A stretch of 37,952 nt of DNA from a virus. The position numbers and the translations under genes are program-made. Positions 1 to 6,871 of this stretch are shown in pieces; positions within the stretch are counted from its first letter, which is position 1; the number at the start of each line of letters is the position of its first letter. Location: IMG/VR virus record IMGVR_UViG_3300030451_001778, positions 1-37,952 of that record; one strand, written 5' to 3'. The notes under the pieces were generated by a model that saw only the letters and a list, made by a program, of their open reading frames with translations, did not search any database and was not told the DNA's origin.

Positions 1-1
1 C

Positions 2-169
2 AAGAGCATCTACGACAAGATGTTCGACAAAAACATCGTGTTAGGTTATGACACGTGGAAGGAACTAGAAACCAAAGACTTTAAAGGTGGCAAGTTCCAT
101 GTACAGACTAAAGACAAGTGGCAAAGAGAAGTAACTATTATTAATGACATTTGGGGGGAAGAAGAATAA
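2..169 (+). CDS. C-terminal end of the giant minor-capsid/polyvalent protein (partial)
   Basis: An open frame enters from the left edge and ends at a TAA at 167-169, giving 55 residues ending in INDIWGEEE. It has no start of its own. If the window end is joined to the window start, the reading frame of the giant gene at 31804 continues exactly into this one: the last two bases, GG, plus base 1, C, make a Gly codon. The most economical reading is that this is the missing C-terminus of that protein. Gene order supports this, since portal and minor capsid genes usually precede scaffold and capsid genes. Seen: the frame match. Inferred: genome circularity. The alternative is an unrelated partial gene, with a one-in-three chance of a frame match. 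Confidence 0.7.
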   Translation, partial: KSIYDKMFDKNIVLGYDTWKELETKDFKGGKFHVQTKDKWQREVTIINDIWGEEE

Positions 170-369
170 TGGCAAAAATAGATGAGCTACATAAACAAGC
201 AGAAGATGGCACACTACATTGTGACGAGTGCAACTTTGACGTGTGTGATACTTTTGTTAAATGTAGTACAGAAGATTTAGATTGTGACTTGTGCGCAGTG
301 TTTCAACCACAAGACTTTTATGAATATGATATGTGTTTTTCATGCGCAGTAGAACAAGACAAACTTTAA
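169..369 (+). CDS. small cysteine-rich protein, unknown function
   Basis: A protein of 66 residues. The ATG at 169 overlaps the stop of the preceding frame (TAATG), with a purine-rich GGGGGGAAGAAG ribosome site just upstream. A longer TTG start at 151 would bury that site and is less likely. The sequence holds eight cysteines, including CDEC, CDLC and CFSC, so one or more zinc sites are plausible. The family is not recognised. It is the first of a run of small, tightly packed genes between the minor capsid gene and the scaffold. Confidence 0.75.
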   Translation: MAKIDELHKQAEDGTLHCDECNFDVCDTFVKCSTEDLDCDLCAVFQPQDFYEYDMCFSCAVEQDKL

Positions 370-380
370 AGGGGGAATAA

Positions 381-500
381 ATGGCTTTATCTGAAGAAGA
401 AATTAAAGAAATTAAGTGGTACGAAACTTGCGAAGATAAAACTATCGCTATGAGTACAGCTAGATACAAATATCTTAAAGAAAAATCAAAGGGGGAATAA
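381..500 (+). CDS. very small hypothetical protein (39 aa)
   Basis: A protein of 39 residues, starting MALSEEEIKEIKWYET. It is preceded by AAAGGGGG eight bases before the ATG. The same AAAGGGGGAATAAATGG string is reused at its end to start the next gene, so both genes carry the same ribosome-binding site. The content is charged and probably helical, with one cysteine. No family is recognised. Support comes from spacing, the ribosome site and the tight fit between neighbours. Confidence 0.6.
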   Translation: MALSEEEIKEIKWYETCEDKTIAMSTARYKYLKEKSKGE

Positions 501-974
501 ATGGCAAAACATAGCAGTGACTTTCATGGCAAGAAGGTCTATAAAATAAAACAAATTGTACACAAAACAATTCTTGTTGAAGCTAACAACGAAGAAGACG
601 CTTTAGAGTTAGTTGATAAAGGCAAGATGGTACTTTTAGAAAACTATTACACACCAAGTGGCAGACGTACATATAAAGTCAAAGCTAAAAGTTTAGCTCA
701 TGGTTTAAATGGCAACAAGCTAGTTAAAAAACCTGCAAGAGTTTTGTCTTCAGCTTTAACTAAGAGAGAGCAAAGTAAAAGAATAGAGAGAGCCAAGAAC
801 AGAGTTATGTCACAGATACCTTGCAAAAATTGTGACATGATAAGGTCTGAACATGACTATGCAAGATGGTCAGAGTATTGGTACTGCACAACTGACTTAG
901 GCGAGTATTCACCGACACACAGTTACGCAGAGTGGCAAGCAAAGCATGGGAAGGAAGTATTAACACATGGTTAA
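501..974 (+). CDS. hypothetical protein with C-terminal Cys cluster
   Basis: A protein of 157 residues. The start follows the previous stop directly and has a GGGGG ribosome site. The N-terminal half (about 10-60) looks like a small alpha/beta domain, with alternating strands around KKVYKIKQIVHKTILVEANNEEDALELV. The C-terminal part has a CKNC pair and a later CTT, spaced like a small zinc knuckle. Overall it is basic. The family is not recognised. The last eight bases overlap the next gene, suggesting translational coupling. Confidence 0.7.
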   Translation: MAKHSSDFHGKKVYKIKQIVHKTILVEANNEEDALELVDKGKMVLLENYYTPSGRRTYKVKAKSLAHGLNGNKLVKKPARVLSSALTKREQSKRIERAKNRVMSQIPCKNCDMIRSEHDYARWSEYWYCTTDLGEYSPTHSYAEWQAKHGKEVLTHG

Positions 975-1263
975 AGCAACAGTACCTTCAGATAAAAACG
1001 CTAGGGGATTTCACAACTTACCTGTTGGGTCATTAATTTCATTTCTGCATGAATATAATCCTGACACTGACGAGATAGTTGATGAGCCATTAACTATGGA
1101 AATTAACGATATTGCAAGAGCGCAATTCGTACAATTGGAATTGTACAAACACAAAACAACAAAGTTAATAACTTATAAGAAAATGTTTAGTACACAAGAG
1201 AACGCTTACGAAACAACACTAGCAATTGAAAAACATCAAGAGAGAATTAACCACGCTAAATGA
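967..1263 (+). CDS. hypothetical protein (98 aa)
   Basis: A protein of 98 residues starting at an ATG inside the end of the previous gene, with GGGAAGGAAG upstream. It has no cysteines, membrane segments or known motif; the C-terminal third is a likely charged helix. It closes the first small-gene cluster, because a promoter-like motif follows immediately after its stop. Function unknown. Confidence 0.65.
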   Translation: MVKATVPSDKNARGFHNLPVGSLISFLHEYNPDTDEIVDEPLTMEINDIARAQFVQLELYKHKTTKLITYKKMFSTQENAYETTLAIEKHQERINHAK

Positions 1264-1291
1264 TTGCATTAGTATTACAAACTGCTACACT
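1264..1291 (+). promoter_or_regulatory. promoter, TTGCAT-16-TACACT
   Basis: TTGCAT at 1264-1269, a 16-bp spacer and TACACT at 1286-1291 with an extended TGC just before it. The same architecture occurs at 24568-24595, and on the minus strand at 21906-21879. A transcript would begin near 1298 and carry a short leader with an AAGGGG ribosome site before the ATG at 1321. An in-frame ATG also lies 8 bases after the -10 box, at 1300. Confidence 0.65.
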
Positions 1292-1320
1292 AATACTGTA
1301 TGACAAAAGGGGATAAAAAA

Positions 1321-1461
1321 ATGGTTGAGTTAGGAATTTCAGATTTCTTGTCTGAAGTCAAAGTATATACATTTAATGACCTTACTGAAGAAGACCTTGA
1401 CAACGTCAAGAAACTTCAAGAGCAAGGCGTTGATGTAGAAGTTAATAAGGTAGGTAAATAA
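1321..1461 (+). CDS. very small hypothetical protein (46 aa)
   Basis: A protein of 46 residues, MVELGISDFLSEVK onward, acidic and probably helical. The ATG at 1321 has a well-spaced AAGGGG site. An in-frame ATG at 1300, placed 8 bases after a -10 box, could add seven residues if a leaderless message is used. The stop overlaps the next ATG (TAATG). It is the first gene behind the 1264 promoter. No family is recognised. Confidence 0.6.
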   Translation: MVELGISDFLSEVKVYTFNDLTEEDLDNVKKLQEQGVDVEVNKVGK

Positions 1462-1946
1462 TGGCAGGTGGCGACTGTTACGAAGCAAGTTTCAAGGCTT
1501 TTATGCATGGCATAGAAGAATTTGACCACAACGAGTGGGTCTTGGTACACGCTATGCGTGAACACATGGGCAAAGGCGCAGAGTGGTGGGGTGGTCATGC
1601 GTTCTTACTTAACAAAAAAACTAATCAAGTTATTGACCACAGCATCAGCGCAAGAAATAATAATGATGGCGAGCCTATGGTTACAACTTTAGACAAAGTC
1701 ATAGAGATGTGGGATTTGCGAGTTGACCAAGAAGATATGTATGTTGAGTACACACGTGGCGAGATGGTCGAGAAGGCATTAGAAACAGGTCACTATGGGT
1801 CTTGGGATTTGCCATTTGAGAATTGGGAAGACGAAGGTTATGGCGATTACATGAACATGTTTCAACAAAAGTACATGCCAAGAACACGTAAGTTTTTAGA
1901 AGAAGCAGGTGCAGGCAAAGTAAAGGACATTAGAGATGAGTTATAA
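1461..1946 (+). CDS. hypothetical protein, possible papain-like/transglutaminase-like fold
   Basis: A protein of 161 residues. The N-terminus reads MAGGDCYEASFKAF, with a cysteine at residue 6 opening a predicted helix. A GGHAFL motif follows near residues 44-49 and then a D at about 59 in VIDHS. The order Cys (helix start), His (strand) and Asp/Asn is the order of papain-like and transglutaminase-like folds, and phage proteins opening with GxCYEA are common. Catalytic activity is an inference. The C-terminal half is acidic and aromatic. It is coupled to both neighbours by overlaps. Confidence 0.6.
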   Translation: MAGGDCYEASFKAFMHGIEEFDHNEWVLVHAMREHMGKGAEWWGGHAFLLNKKTNQVIDHSISARNNNDGEPMVTTLDKVIEMWDLRVDQEDMYVEYTRGEMVEKALETGHYGSWDLPFENWEDEGYGDYMNMFQQKYMPRTRKFLEEAGAGKVKDIRDEL

Positions 1947-2283
1947 AGAAGAAGAAACTATCAAACTAGATATGATTTATGTAAAAACTAAAGTTTGTAT
2001 TGAGTGTGGTAGTGATGGCGCAGTAAAATGTTACAGAGTTGATTACGACAAATGGCGCACAGGTACTTATGTTCAAGATGCGATGCCTTACTTATCAGCA
2101 GGTCGCAGAGAACAATTAATTAATGGTGTTCACCCTAACTGTTCTAAAAAACTTTATGGTCAAGATAGATGTGAACATACATTTGTTAATGGTTGGTGCG
2201 AAACTTGTGAACTTCAAGAAACAGAATTGCCTGTAGAAGCAGACAACGATAAATATATGGGATATTATGCAGATACCAAATAG
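1936..2283 (+). CDS. hypothetical zinc-binding phage protein
   Basis: A protein of 115 residues overlapping the previous gene by 11 bases. It has CIECG near residues 21-25, a central YVQDAMPYLSAGRREQLING segment, a later HPNC, and a C-terminal CEHTF...WCETCEL knuckle. The CxxC, then QD-x-P-x-LS-x-x-R-E-x-L-I-x-G, then Cys layout is seen in many actinophage and other phage hypothetical proteins whose function is unknown. Two zinc sites are likely. Confidence 0.7.
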   Translation: MSYKEEETIKLDMIYVKTKVCIECGSDGAVKCYRVDYDKWRTGTYVQDAMPYLSAGRREQLINGVHPNCSKKLYGQDRCEHTFVNGWCETCELQETELPVEADNDKYMGYYADTK

Positions 2284-2611
2284 TAGATATTTTAAATTTA
2301 GATTAAGACTTAGAGCTTTTATTTTTAAATTTAACATGCACTTTTGGTACAAAAGATACGAACTTAACACAAGATACAACAATTTTATATCAGATTATTT
2401 TCAGTGGTTTTGGGAAGCAAATAGTTACCACTACAGAAGTTTTAGGCACAGATGGCGCTTACACAAACTGCTAGGCACAGAGTTTAAACTGTTTGTATCA
2501 CAACCTAGACACAAATATTTATTTATGTTGTGTAATTGGTGGTTAAACGCATACGAACACTATAATAGTAGATTATACTACACTAATAAAGCAATAGAGA
2601 GATGGGGGTAA
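2267..2611 (+). CDS. aromatic, basic hypothetical protein
   Basis: A protein of 114 residues overlapping the previous gene by 17 bases. Composition is odd: very rich in Phe, Tyr, Trp, Arg and His (for example WYKRYELNTRYNNF and RHRWRLHKL) and poor in acidic residues. There is no clear membrane segment, although aromatic stretches could be membrane-surface-active. The family is not recognised. Its position in a packed cluster and the good ribosome site of the next gene support it being real. Confidence 0.6.
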   Translation: MQIPNSRYFKFRLRLRAFIFKFNMHFWYKRYELNTRYNNFISDYFQWFWEANSYHYRSFRHRWRLHKLLGTEFKLFVSQPRHKYLFMLCNWWLNAYEHYNSRLYYTNKAIERWG

Positions 2612-2612
2612 T

Positions 2613-2804
2613 ATGCCATTAGTAAGAGAGAGTTCAACAAAAGTTAGAACATTTAATCTATTTGGACGCAAGATAACAGTTAGAATAGACCACAAGAAGA
2701 AACCTTATTGGGAATTTATAAATAAACAATACATACTAAATGATGATGAGAGAAAACAATTAAAAAATGCAATTGATGATTTCATGCTTAATAGGTATAA
2801 GTAG
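2613..2804 (+). CDS. small basic hypothetical protein (63 aa)
   Basis: A protein of 63 residues with a strong GATGGGGGT ribosome site. It has a short beta-rich N-terminus (FNLFGRKITVRID) and a charged C-terminal helix (NDDERKQLKNAIDDFML). Its last 38 bases overlap, in another frame, the start of the lysozyme-like gene, so the two are probably translationally coupled. No family is recognised. Confidence 0.6.
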   Translation: MPLVRESSTKVRTFNLFGRKITVRIDHKKKPYWEFINKQYILNDDERKQLKNAIDDFMLNRYK

Positions 2805-3198
2805 CTTTATAACGCCACAAGTAATAGATGATTACAAGTCTTGCTTGTGGTTTTCTGCTATTGCAGAGAAAACAAAACAAGCCCATCACGCAATAGTTCT
2901 TTATTTACCTGAAGAAGAATACGAGTGGGCAATTAAAACTATTTACTGCGAGAGTAGTGGCTTAAATTCTGCAACATCATCTGCAAATGCACGTGGGATT
3001 TGGCAGTATTTAGTTAAAACAGAAAAATGGCTAGAAGAAAAACTAGGCGAAGATTTTAATGTGCGTAATCCTTATGACGCAACGTACATGACAGCATGGT
3101 TATTACGTAACGATGTAAACCCAAAGCGTCATTGGCAACCTTCACAGCACTGTTGGGATAAAAATATCACAAACTATACCATTAACTTACAAAGTTAA
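2767..3198 (+). CDS. lysozyme / lytic transglycosylase-like protein
   Basis: A protein of 143 residues resembling the goose-type lysozyme/SLT fold. It has YCESSGLN with the likely catalytic Glu62, then a SSANARGIWQ segment (Gly77, Gln80 equivalent to the SLT G-x-x-Q motif), then NPYDATYMTAWLL, where SLT proteins have a conserved helix. It would cleave the peptidoglycan glycan backbone. The N-terminus (MQLMISCLIGISSFITPQ) is short and hydrophobic, so a signal peptide is possible; an in-frame ATG at 2776 would keep it. It lies between the minor-capsid and scaffold genes, so it may be a virion-associated lysozyme used at entry rather than the endolysin, which is at 18569. Confidence 0.7.
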   Translation: MQLMISCLIGISSFITPQVIDDYKSCLWFSAIAEKTKQAHHAIVLYLPEEEYEWAIKTIYCESSGLNSATSSANARGIWQYLVKTEKWLEEKLGEDFNVRNPYDATYMTAWLLRNDVNPKRHWQPSQHCWDKNITNYTINLQS

Positions 3199-3221
3199 GT
3201 CTAAGATATATCAGTAAGCAC

Positions 3222-3241
3222 TACGTAAACAGGTTTACGTA
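3222..3241. repeat. perfect inverted repeat, possible operator
   Basis: TACGTAAAC, two bases, GTTTACGTA: 9-bp arms with a 2-bp centre, inside the 72-bp gap before the scaffold gene. No T-run follows, so it is not a typical terminator. Its near-perfect dyad and its place before the head operon suggest a protein-binding operator. Confidence 0.5.
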
Positions 3242-3270
3242 ATAGAAAAACTACAGGATAGGTGATATAA

Positions 3271-3921
3271 ATGGCAGAAGAAACAACTGCTGAAAACGTG
3301 CAAGAAGCTGAAGTTAGTAGCACTGACGAAGTTCAAGAAGAACAGTCAGTAGTATCTGAAGCAGAAGGTGTACAAACTGATAATGCTGATGAACTTGATA
3401 AGCGAATACAGAGAGCAAATAAGGAAGCGGCAAAGTTCAGAGTAGAAAAAAATGAACTAGCTGACGAACTTAAAGACCTAAAACAAAAGTTAGGTCAAGC
3501 ATTAGGTTTTGTTGACGAACAAGACGAGAAGGTCGAAGTAGATACTTTAACTAAAACAGTTTCAGATTTACAGACTGAAAACAAGATGCTAAAGCTACAA
3601 AGCGTATTTAACAACGTTGTAGAGCAAGCAGGTGGCGACAAGGAACTTACTTGGGCTTATTTGGTCGCATCAGGTAAGTTAGTTGATGTTGACATAGAAG
3701 CAGAAGATAGTGTTTCTATTATTCAAGAGCTAGTGCAAACAGCTTTTAGGATTAAACCAACATTACAAACGAAAACAGTTGCAGGCGTAACAGCTAGTGG
3801 AACTGATATTTCTAAAGAGCCAATACCACTTGATATTGCAGACCAAATTAAAAAATTAGAAGAAGAAGGTAACTTTAAGGACGCAAGAGCATTAAAGATT
3901 GCGAAATTAATGGAACTTTAA
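3271..3921 (+). CDS. capsid scaffolding protein
   Basis: A protein of 216 residues. It has an acidic, low-complexity N-terminus (about 1-45), a long heptad-rich helix (about 45-120, DKRIQRANKEAAKFR onward), and a C-terminal charged tail ending in LEEEGNFKDARALKIAKLMEL. This composition and the position directly before the major capsid gene are typical of phage scaffolds (DUF4355-type). It would nucleate procapsid assembly with capsid and portal and then leave. The start has AGGATAGGTG upstream. Function rests on position and architecture more than on motifs. Confidence 0.8.
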   Translation: MAEETTAENVQEAEVSSTDEVQEEQSVVSEAEGVQTDNADELDKRIQRANKEAAKFRVEKNELADELKDLKQKLGQALGFVDEQDEKVEVDTLTKTVSDLQTENKMLKLQSVFNNVVEQAGGDKELTWAYLVASGKLVDVDIEAEDSVSIIQELVQTAFRIKPTLQTKTVAGVTASGTDISKEPIPLDIADQIKKLEEEGNFKDARALKIAKLMEL

Positions 3922-3961
3922 GTATTAATTTATCAATTTAATTAGAAGGAGATAGCCAAAA

Positions 3962-4930
3962 ATGGCAGGAATTACAGGGCAAGGTACAACCTTTAACTTA
4001 CCCAATTACGTGGGTGACTTATTTGAGTTGACACCTTCAGATACACCCTTCTTATCACTAATTGGTGGACTAAGTGGTGGTGAAAGTACAACTTCACCAA
4101 CATTTCAATGGCAGGCATTTGACCTTAGAAGCGCAGGACAAAACGTTGCGCTAGAAGGTGCAAGTGCGCCTACTGCTGAAGCTAGAGTAAGAGCTAACTA
4201 TTTCAATATATGTCAAATACATCAAGAAGTAGTAGAAGTTTCATATTCTAAATTAGCCGCAATTGGTGCATTTAGTGGGGAAAACATACAGGGAACAAAC
4301 CCTGTTACAAACGAAATGGATTTTCAACTAGAGCAAATGCTGAAGCAAATTGCTAGAGATGCAGAATATTCATTTATTCAAGGCGCATTTCAAGAGCCTT
4401 CAGATAATACATCTGAAAGACAAACTCGTGGAATATTAGCCGCGGCAGGAAATCATGTTTACATGGACGATGGTGGCGATGGTACAGGAACAGACCAAGC
4501 ACTTACCGAAGATGCTGTATTAGACTTAATGCAAGCAATTTGGGAAGATGGTGGTATTCAAGTATCAGAAACAGCTACTCTTATGGCAAACGCTAACGTC
4601 AAAAGACAATTAACAAAGTTATTTGTTACTGACAAGAACTACAGAGAAGAAAGCAGAAACGTTGCAGGTGTAAACGTACAAACTATCGAAACTGATTTCG
4701 GTAGGGTAAACGTTGTTCTTAACAGACACATGCCTACAACTGAACTAGCAGTCGTATCTGCTGAGTTATGCGTGCCTGTATTTATGAACGTGCCCGACAA
4801 AGGCTTCTTATTTACAGAGCCACTAGCTAAAGATGGTGCTAGTGACAAGTTTCAAATCTATGGCGAAATTGGATTAAAATATGGTAATCCAAATGCGCAT
4901 GGAAAGATTACAGACATAGCCGCAATATAA
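3962..4930 (+). CDS. major capsid protein (SU10-like, HK97 fold)
   Basis: A protein of 322 residues. The N-terminal GxxFNLPNYVGDLFELTPSDTPFLSLIGG, then TFQWQAFDLR, and the central NEMDFQLEQMLKQIARDAEYSFIQGAFQ (E-loop/spine region) followed by TRGILAA match the SU10 major capsid family (DUF5309). The C-terminal half carries LMANANVKRQLTKLF and the P-domain-like ETDFGRVNVVLNRHMP. The ribosome site is AGAAGGAG. It forms the icosahedral shell. It ends in an efficient terminator at 4950, as expected for a gene that must be transcribed more than its neighbours. Confidence 0.92.
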   Translation: MAGITGQGTTFNLPNYVGDLFELTPSDTPFLSLIGGLSGGESTTSPTFQWQAFDLRSAGQNVALEGASAPTAEARVRANYFNICQIHQEVVEVSYSKLAAIGAFSGENIQGTNPVTNEMDFQLEQMLKQIARDAEYSFIQGAFQEPSDNTSERQTRGILAAAGNHVYMDDGGDGTGTDQALTEDAVLDLMQAIWEDGGIQVSETATLMANANVKRQLTKLFVTDKNYREESRNVAGVNVQTIETDFGRVNVVLNRHMPTTELAVVSAELCVPVFMNVPDKGFLFTEPLAKDGASDKFQIYGEIGLKYGNPNAHGKITDIAAI

Positions 4931-4949
4931 ACCAACCATCATAAGTAAT

Positions 4950-4979
4950 AAAGCCCATCATTAAGTTGGTGGGCTTTTT
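4950..4979 (+). terminator. intrinsic terminator after the capsid gene
   Basis: AAAGCCCA (4950-4957) pairs with TGGGCTTT (4970-4977), and the inner TCA/TGG extends the stem over a short TTAAGT loop. The stem is followed by a T-run. It probably limits read-through from capsid into the connector genes, which have a new promoter directly downstream. Confidence 0.85.
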
Positions 4980-4989
4980 ACTTTTACGT

Positions 4990-4997
4990 GTTAAGAT
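4990..4997 (+). promoter_or_regulatory. extended -10 promoter, leaderless
   Basis: TG-T-TAAGAT (TG at 4989-4990, hexamer 4992-4997) is followed after six bases by the ATG at 5004. No ribosome site exists between them, so transcription from here would give a leaderless message for the connector operon just after the capsid terminator. No good -35 box is seen. Confidence 0.45.
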
Positions 4998-5003
4998 ACA
5001 CAC

Positions 5004-5147
5004 ATGGATTTTATAGATGACAAAGGCGTAATTCATAAAAACTTCCCTGTTTGGAAAGCAGATAAACTAGGGTATAAAATTTACGATGGCGCTAAAGAAG
5101 AAATAAAAATCAAAGAAGACGTAAAAGTTATTGCTGAAGAAGAATAA
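5004..5147 (+). CDS. very small hypothetical protein (47 aa)
   Basis: A protein of 47 residues: MDFIDDKGVIHKNFPVWKADKLGYKIYDG followed by a charged tail ending in EEE. It starts six bases after a -10-like box with no Shine-Dalgarno sequence, so it is a leaderless candidate. Genes of this size are frequent between capsid and connector genes in phages. No family is recognised. Confidence 0.6.
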   Translation: MDFIDDKGVIHKNFPVWKADKLGYKIYDGAKEEIKIKEDVKVIAEEE

Positions 5148-5149
5148 CT

Positions 5150-5308
5150 ATGGCTTGGTATTTACTTAACGACCAACCTGTTTTCTTTGAAAACGAAGTT
5201 AAAGGACTACGTAAAATAGAAGCACCTGATAAAAAAGGTGGCGCTTGGAAAACTAAAGCAGGTGAGCGTAGAAAAAAACAACAAAAGCCTAAATTGGAAG
5301 AAGAATAA
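5150..5308 (+). CDS. very small hypothetical protein (52 aa)
   Basis: A protein of 52 residues: MAWYLLNDQPVFFENEVKGLRKIEA followed by a Lys/Arg-rich tail (GERRKKQQKPKLEEE). It starts two bases after the previous stop, and its stop overlaps the next ATG (TAATG). The basic tail may contact DNA or the capsid; this is a guess. No family is recognised. Confidence 0.6.
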   Translation: MAWYLLNDQPVFFENEVKGLRKIEAPDKKGGAWKTKAGERRKKQQKPKLEEE

Positions 5309-5754
5309 TGTCAAACAACGTATATTTAAGACCAAGTTACTGTACAACAGGTGAATATGAAACTGCAACAGGTAGAACTGCATCTGACGATACAGTTACG
5401 TTAGCAAAACTTAAATTAGCATCAGATATTATTGATTATCACATTACAACTGCATTTAAAGTAGATAGTGATGGCAACCCTACAAACAGCGATGTTCACG
5501 ACATACTAAGAGATGCAACTGCATTTCAAATGGAATACATGGTAGAACTTGGTATTGACGAATTTGATAAAATAGAAATGAAGGGTAGTGTACAGCTAGG
5601 GTCACTTAATTTAGACAAATATCCTGACTTGTTATCACCTAGAGCTAAAAGAATTATGGTTAATCATGGCTTCTTAGGTTATAGGTCTGCAATATTTTAT
5701 AACTATGATGACAGCTTACCTAAAGCAATAACAGACGACCAAACCTACGAATAA
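5308..5754 (+). CDS. head-tail connector (adaptor) protein
   Basis: A protein of 148 residues, mostly helical in pattern. The central LKLASDIIDYHITTAFKVDSDG and the DATAFQMEYMVELG helix are what connector proteins of the HK97 gp6/SPP1 gp15 type show, and it is the first sizeable gene after the capsid. It would sit as a ring under the portal. The late segment GSLNLDKYPDLLSPRAKRIM matches the loop of such adaptors, which often read LSPRA near the end. Confidence 0.7.
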   Translation: MSNNVYLRPSYCTTGEYETATGRTASDDTVTLAKLKLASDIIDYHITTAFKVDSDGNPTNSDVHDILRDATAFQMEYMVELGIDEFDKIEMKGSVQLGSLNLDKYPDLLSPRAKRIMVNHGFLGYRSAIFYNYDDSLPKAITDDQTYE

Positions 5755-6101
5755 TGGCACACGCAAGTAATCTTATTGCGCCATTACTTACTATGTCTGT
5801 AACAAGATATTCACTAAGTGGTATGTCTGCTTATGGTGAAGTATTTGACACAGCGCAAGATACTTTTAAATGTAGGATAGAGCCTTCTGCTAAACGTATA
5901 TCACAAAATGGTAGTAACGAAACAATAGCAAGTGCAAAGCTGTTTTGTAAAGGCGACCAAGCTATAGAAGTAGGTGACAAGATTACATGGACACATGGTA
6001 GTGAAACTGAAACATATTATGTTTTACAAGTTAACGCAATCATGGGTTTTGCCCACATAAGCCATAAAGAAGTAATGTTAGGACTAGACAGTGGCGACTA
6101 A
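5754..6101 (+). CDS. head-tail joining (stopper-like) protein
   Basis: A protein of 115 residues, beta-rich, starting at an ATG overlapping the previous stop. Strands such as TFKCRIEPSAKRI and GDKITWTHGSETETYYVLQVNAI resemble the small beta-barrel of head-completion/stopper proteins (SPP1 gp16, HK97 gp9 type), where an xxGDxI turn is followed by YYVxxV. Order (adaptor, stopper, HK97 gp10-like, tail terminator) is the standard one. Ends 11 bases into the next gene. Confidence 0.65.
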   Translation: MAHASNLIAPLLTMSVTRYSLSGMSAYGEVFDTAQDTFKCRIEPSAKRISQNGSNETIASAKLFCKGDQAIEVGDKITWTHGSETETYYVLQVNAIMGFAHISHKEVMLGLDSGD

Positions 6102-6456
6102 GAAAACACAATTTAAAGTTAAATGGTATGGCGATACAGTAAAAGAGATTACACGTACTGCTATTGGTCAGGGTGTATTCAGGGGATTAAACCACATTAA
6201 GAACGAAGCTAATTTTTTAACACCAATTGAAACAGGCGCACTTCGTAACAGTGCAACAATAAAAATGGTAAATGAACGTCAAGGTTTTATTTTTTATGAC
6301 ACACCATACGCAATAAGACAACACGAAGAATTAAATTATAGACATGACCACCCAACACAAGCTAAGTATTTAGAAATACCATTTATAACAGAGATGGACA
6401 AAGTAATTAATTTTATTGGACAACATATAGACAAGGCTTACGATGTTGGCAAGTGA
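6091..6456 (+). CDS. HK97 gp10-like minor head-tail protein
   Basis: A protein of 121 residues with a GTG start that overlaps the preceding gene, so coupling is likely. The motif TPIETGALRNSATIKM followed by YDTPYAIRQHEE is the hallmark of the HK97 gp10/minor capsid family (P-x-x-TGxLRxS, then Y-A-xx-HE). It acts in head-tail joining. The region after residue 75 contains a His-rich turn (YRHDHPTQAKYLEIP) typical of these proteins. Confidence 0.8.
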   Translation: MATKKTQFKVKWYGDTVKEITRTAIGQGVFRGLNHIKNEANFLTPIETGALRNSATIKMVNERQGFIFYDTPYAIRQHEELNYRHDHPTQAKYLEIPFITEMDKVINFIGQHIDKAYDVGK

Positions 6457-6859
6457 AGTAGCAGAGTGGATAGGTAGCAACATTACAAGTTGTAGTTTTG
6501 ATACAACAGGTGTATCAGGTAATGTTTTTATTTCAACTATGCCTGATAAGCCTGACACAGTAGTAATGGTTTCTGAGTATGGGTCAACAAGCGATGATAA
6601 AAACCCATTTGATGATATAAGCATACAAGTTAGAGTACGTGGTACACGTGACCCAAGAGTTAGCTACAACATAGCTAAAGAAATATATGACGAATTACAT
6701 GGTCTTACAAATACAGTGCTAATATCAGATGGAACACGAATTGTTAAAGTTGTAGCACAGAATACACCAATTGATATTGGACGTGATGACAACCTAAGAC
6801 ATGAGTGGACAGTGAACTTACAAATTGAAGTTCGCAACATTAGTACAAATAGAAGTTAG
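6443..6859 (+). CDS. tail terminator / minor capsid protein
   Basis: A protein of 138 residues, alpha/beta. DTVVMVSEYGSTSDDKNPFDDISIQVRVRGTRDPRVSYNIAKEIYDELHG follows the pattern of the phage minor capsid 3/tail terminator family: a strand, the IQVRVRG strand, then an alpha helix carrying the A-x-x-I-Y-D-x-LHG motif. The final strand WTVNLQIEVRN closes the fold. It caps the tail tube and joins it to the head. It overlaps the preceding gene by 14 bases. Confidence 0.75.
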   Translation: MLASEVAEWIGSNITSCSFDTTGVSGNVFISTMPDKPDTVVMVSEYGSTSDDKNPFDDISIQVRVRGTRDPRVSYNIAKEIYDELHGLTNTVLISDGTRIVKVVAQNTPIDIGRDDNLRHEWTVNLQIEVRNISTNRS

Positions 6860-6871
6860 GAAAGGTACAAA

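Noticed and set aside
151-369. TTG start at 151 for the first small gene
   Set aside because: It would place the ribosome site inside the coding sequence; the ATG at 169 overlaps the upstream stop, which is the local style.
1300-1321. Leaderless start at 1300 for the gene at 1321
   Set aside because: The near-copy of this promoter-leader at 25518 has no usable codon at the equivalent place, and 1321 has a proper ribosome site, so 1321 is preferred. Use of 1300 is not excluded.
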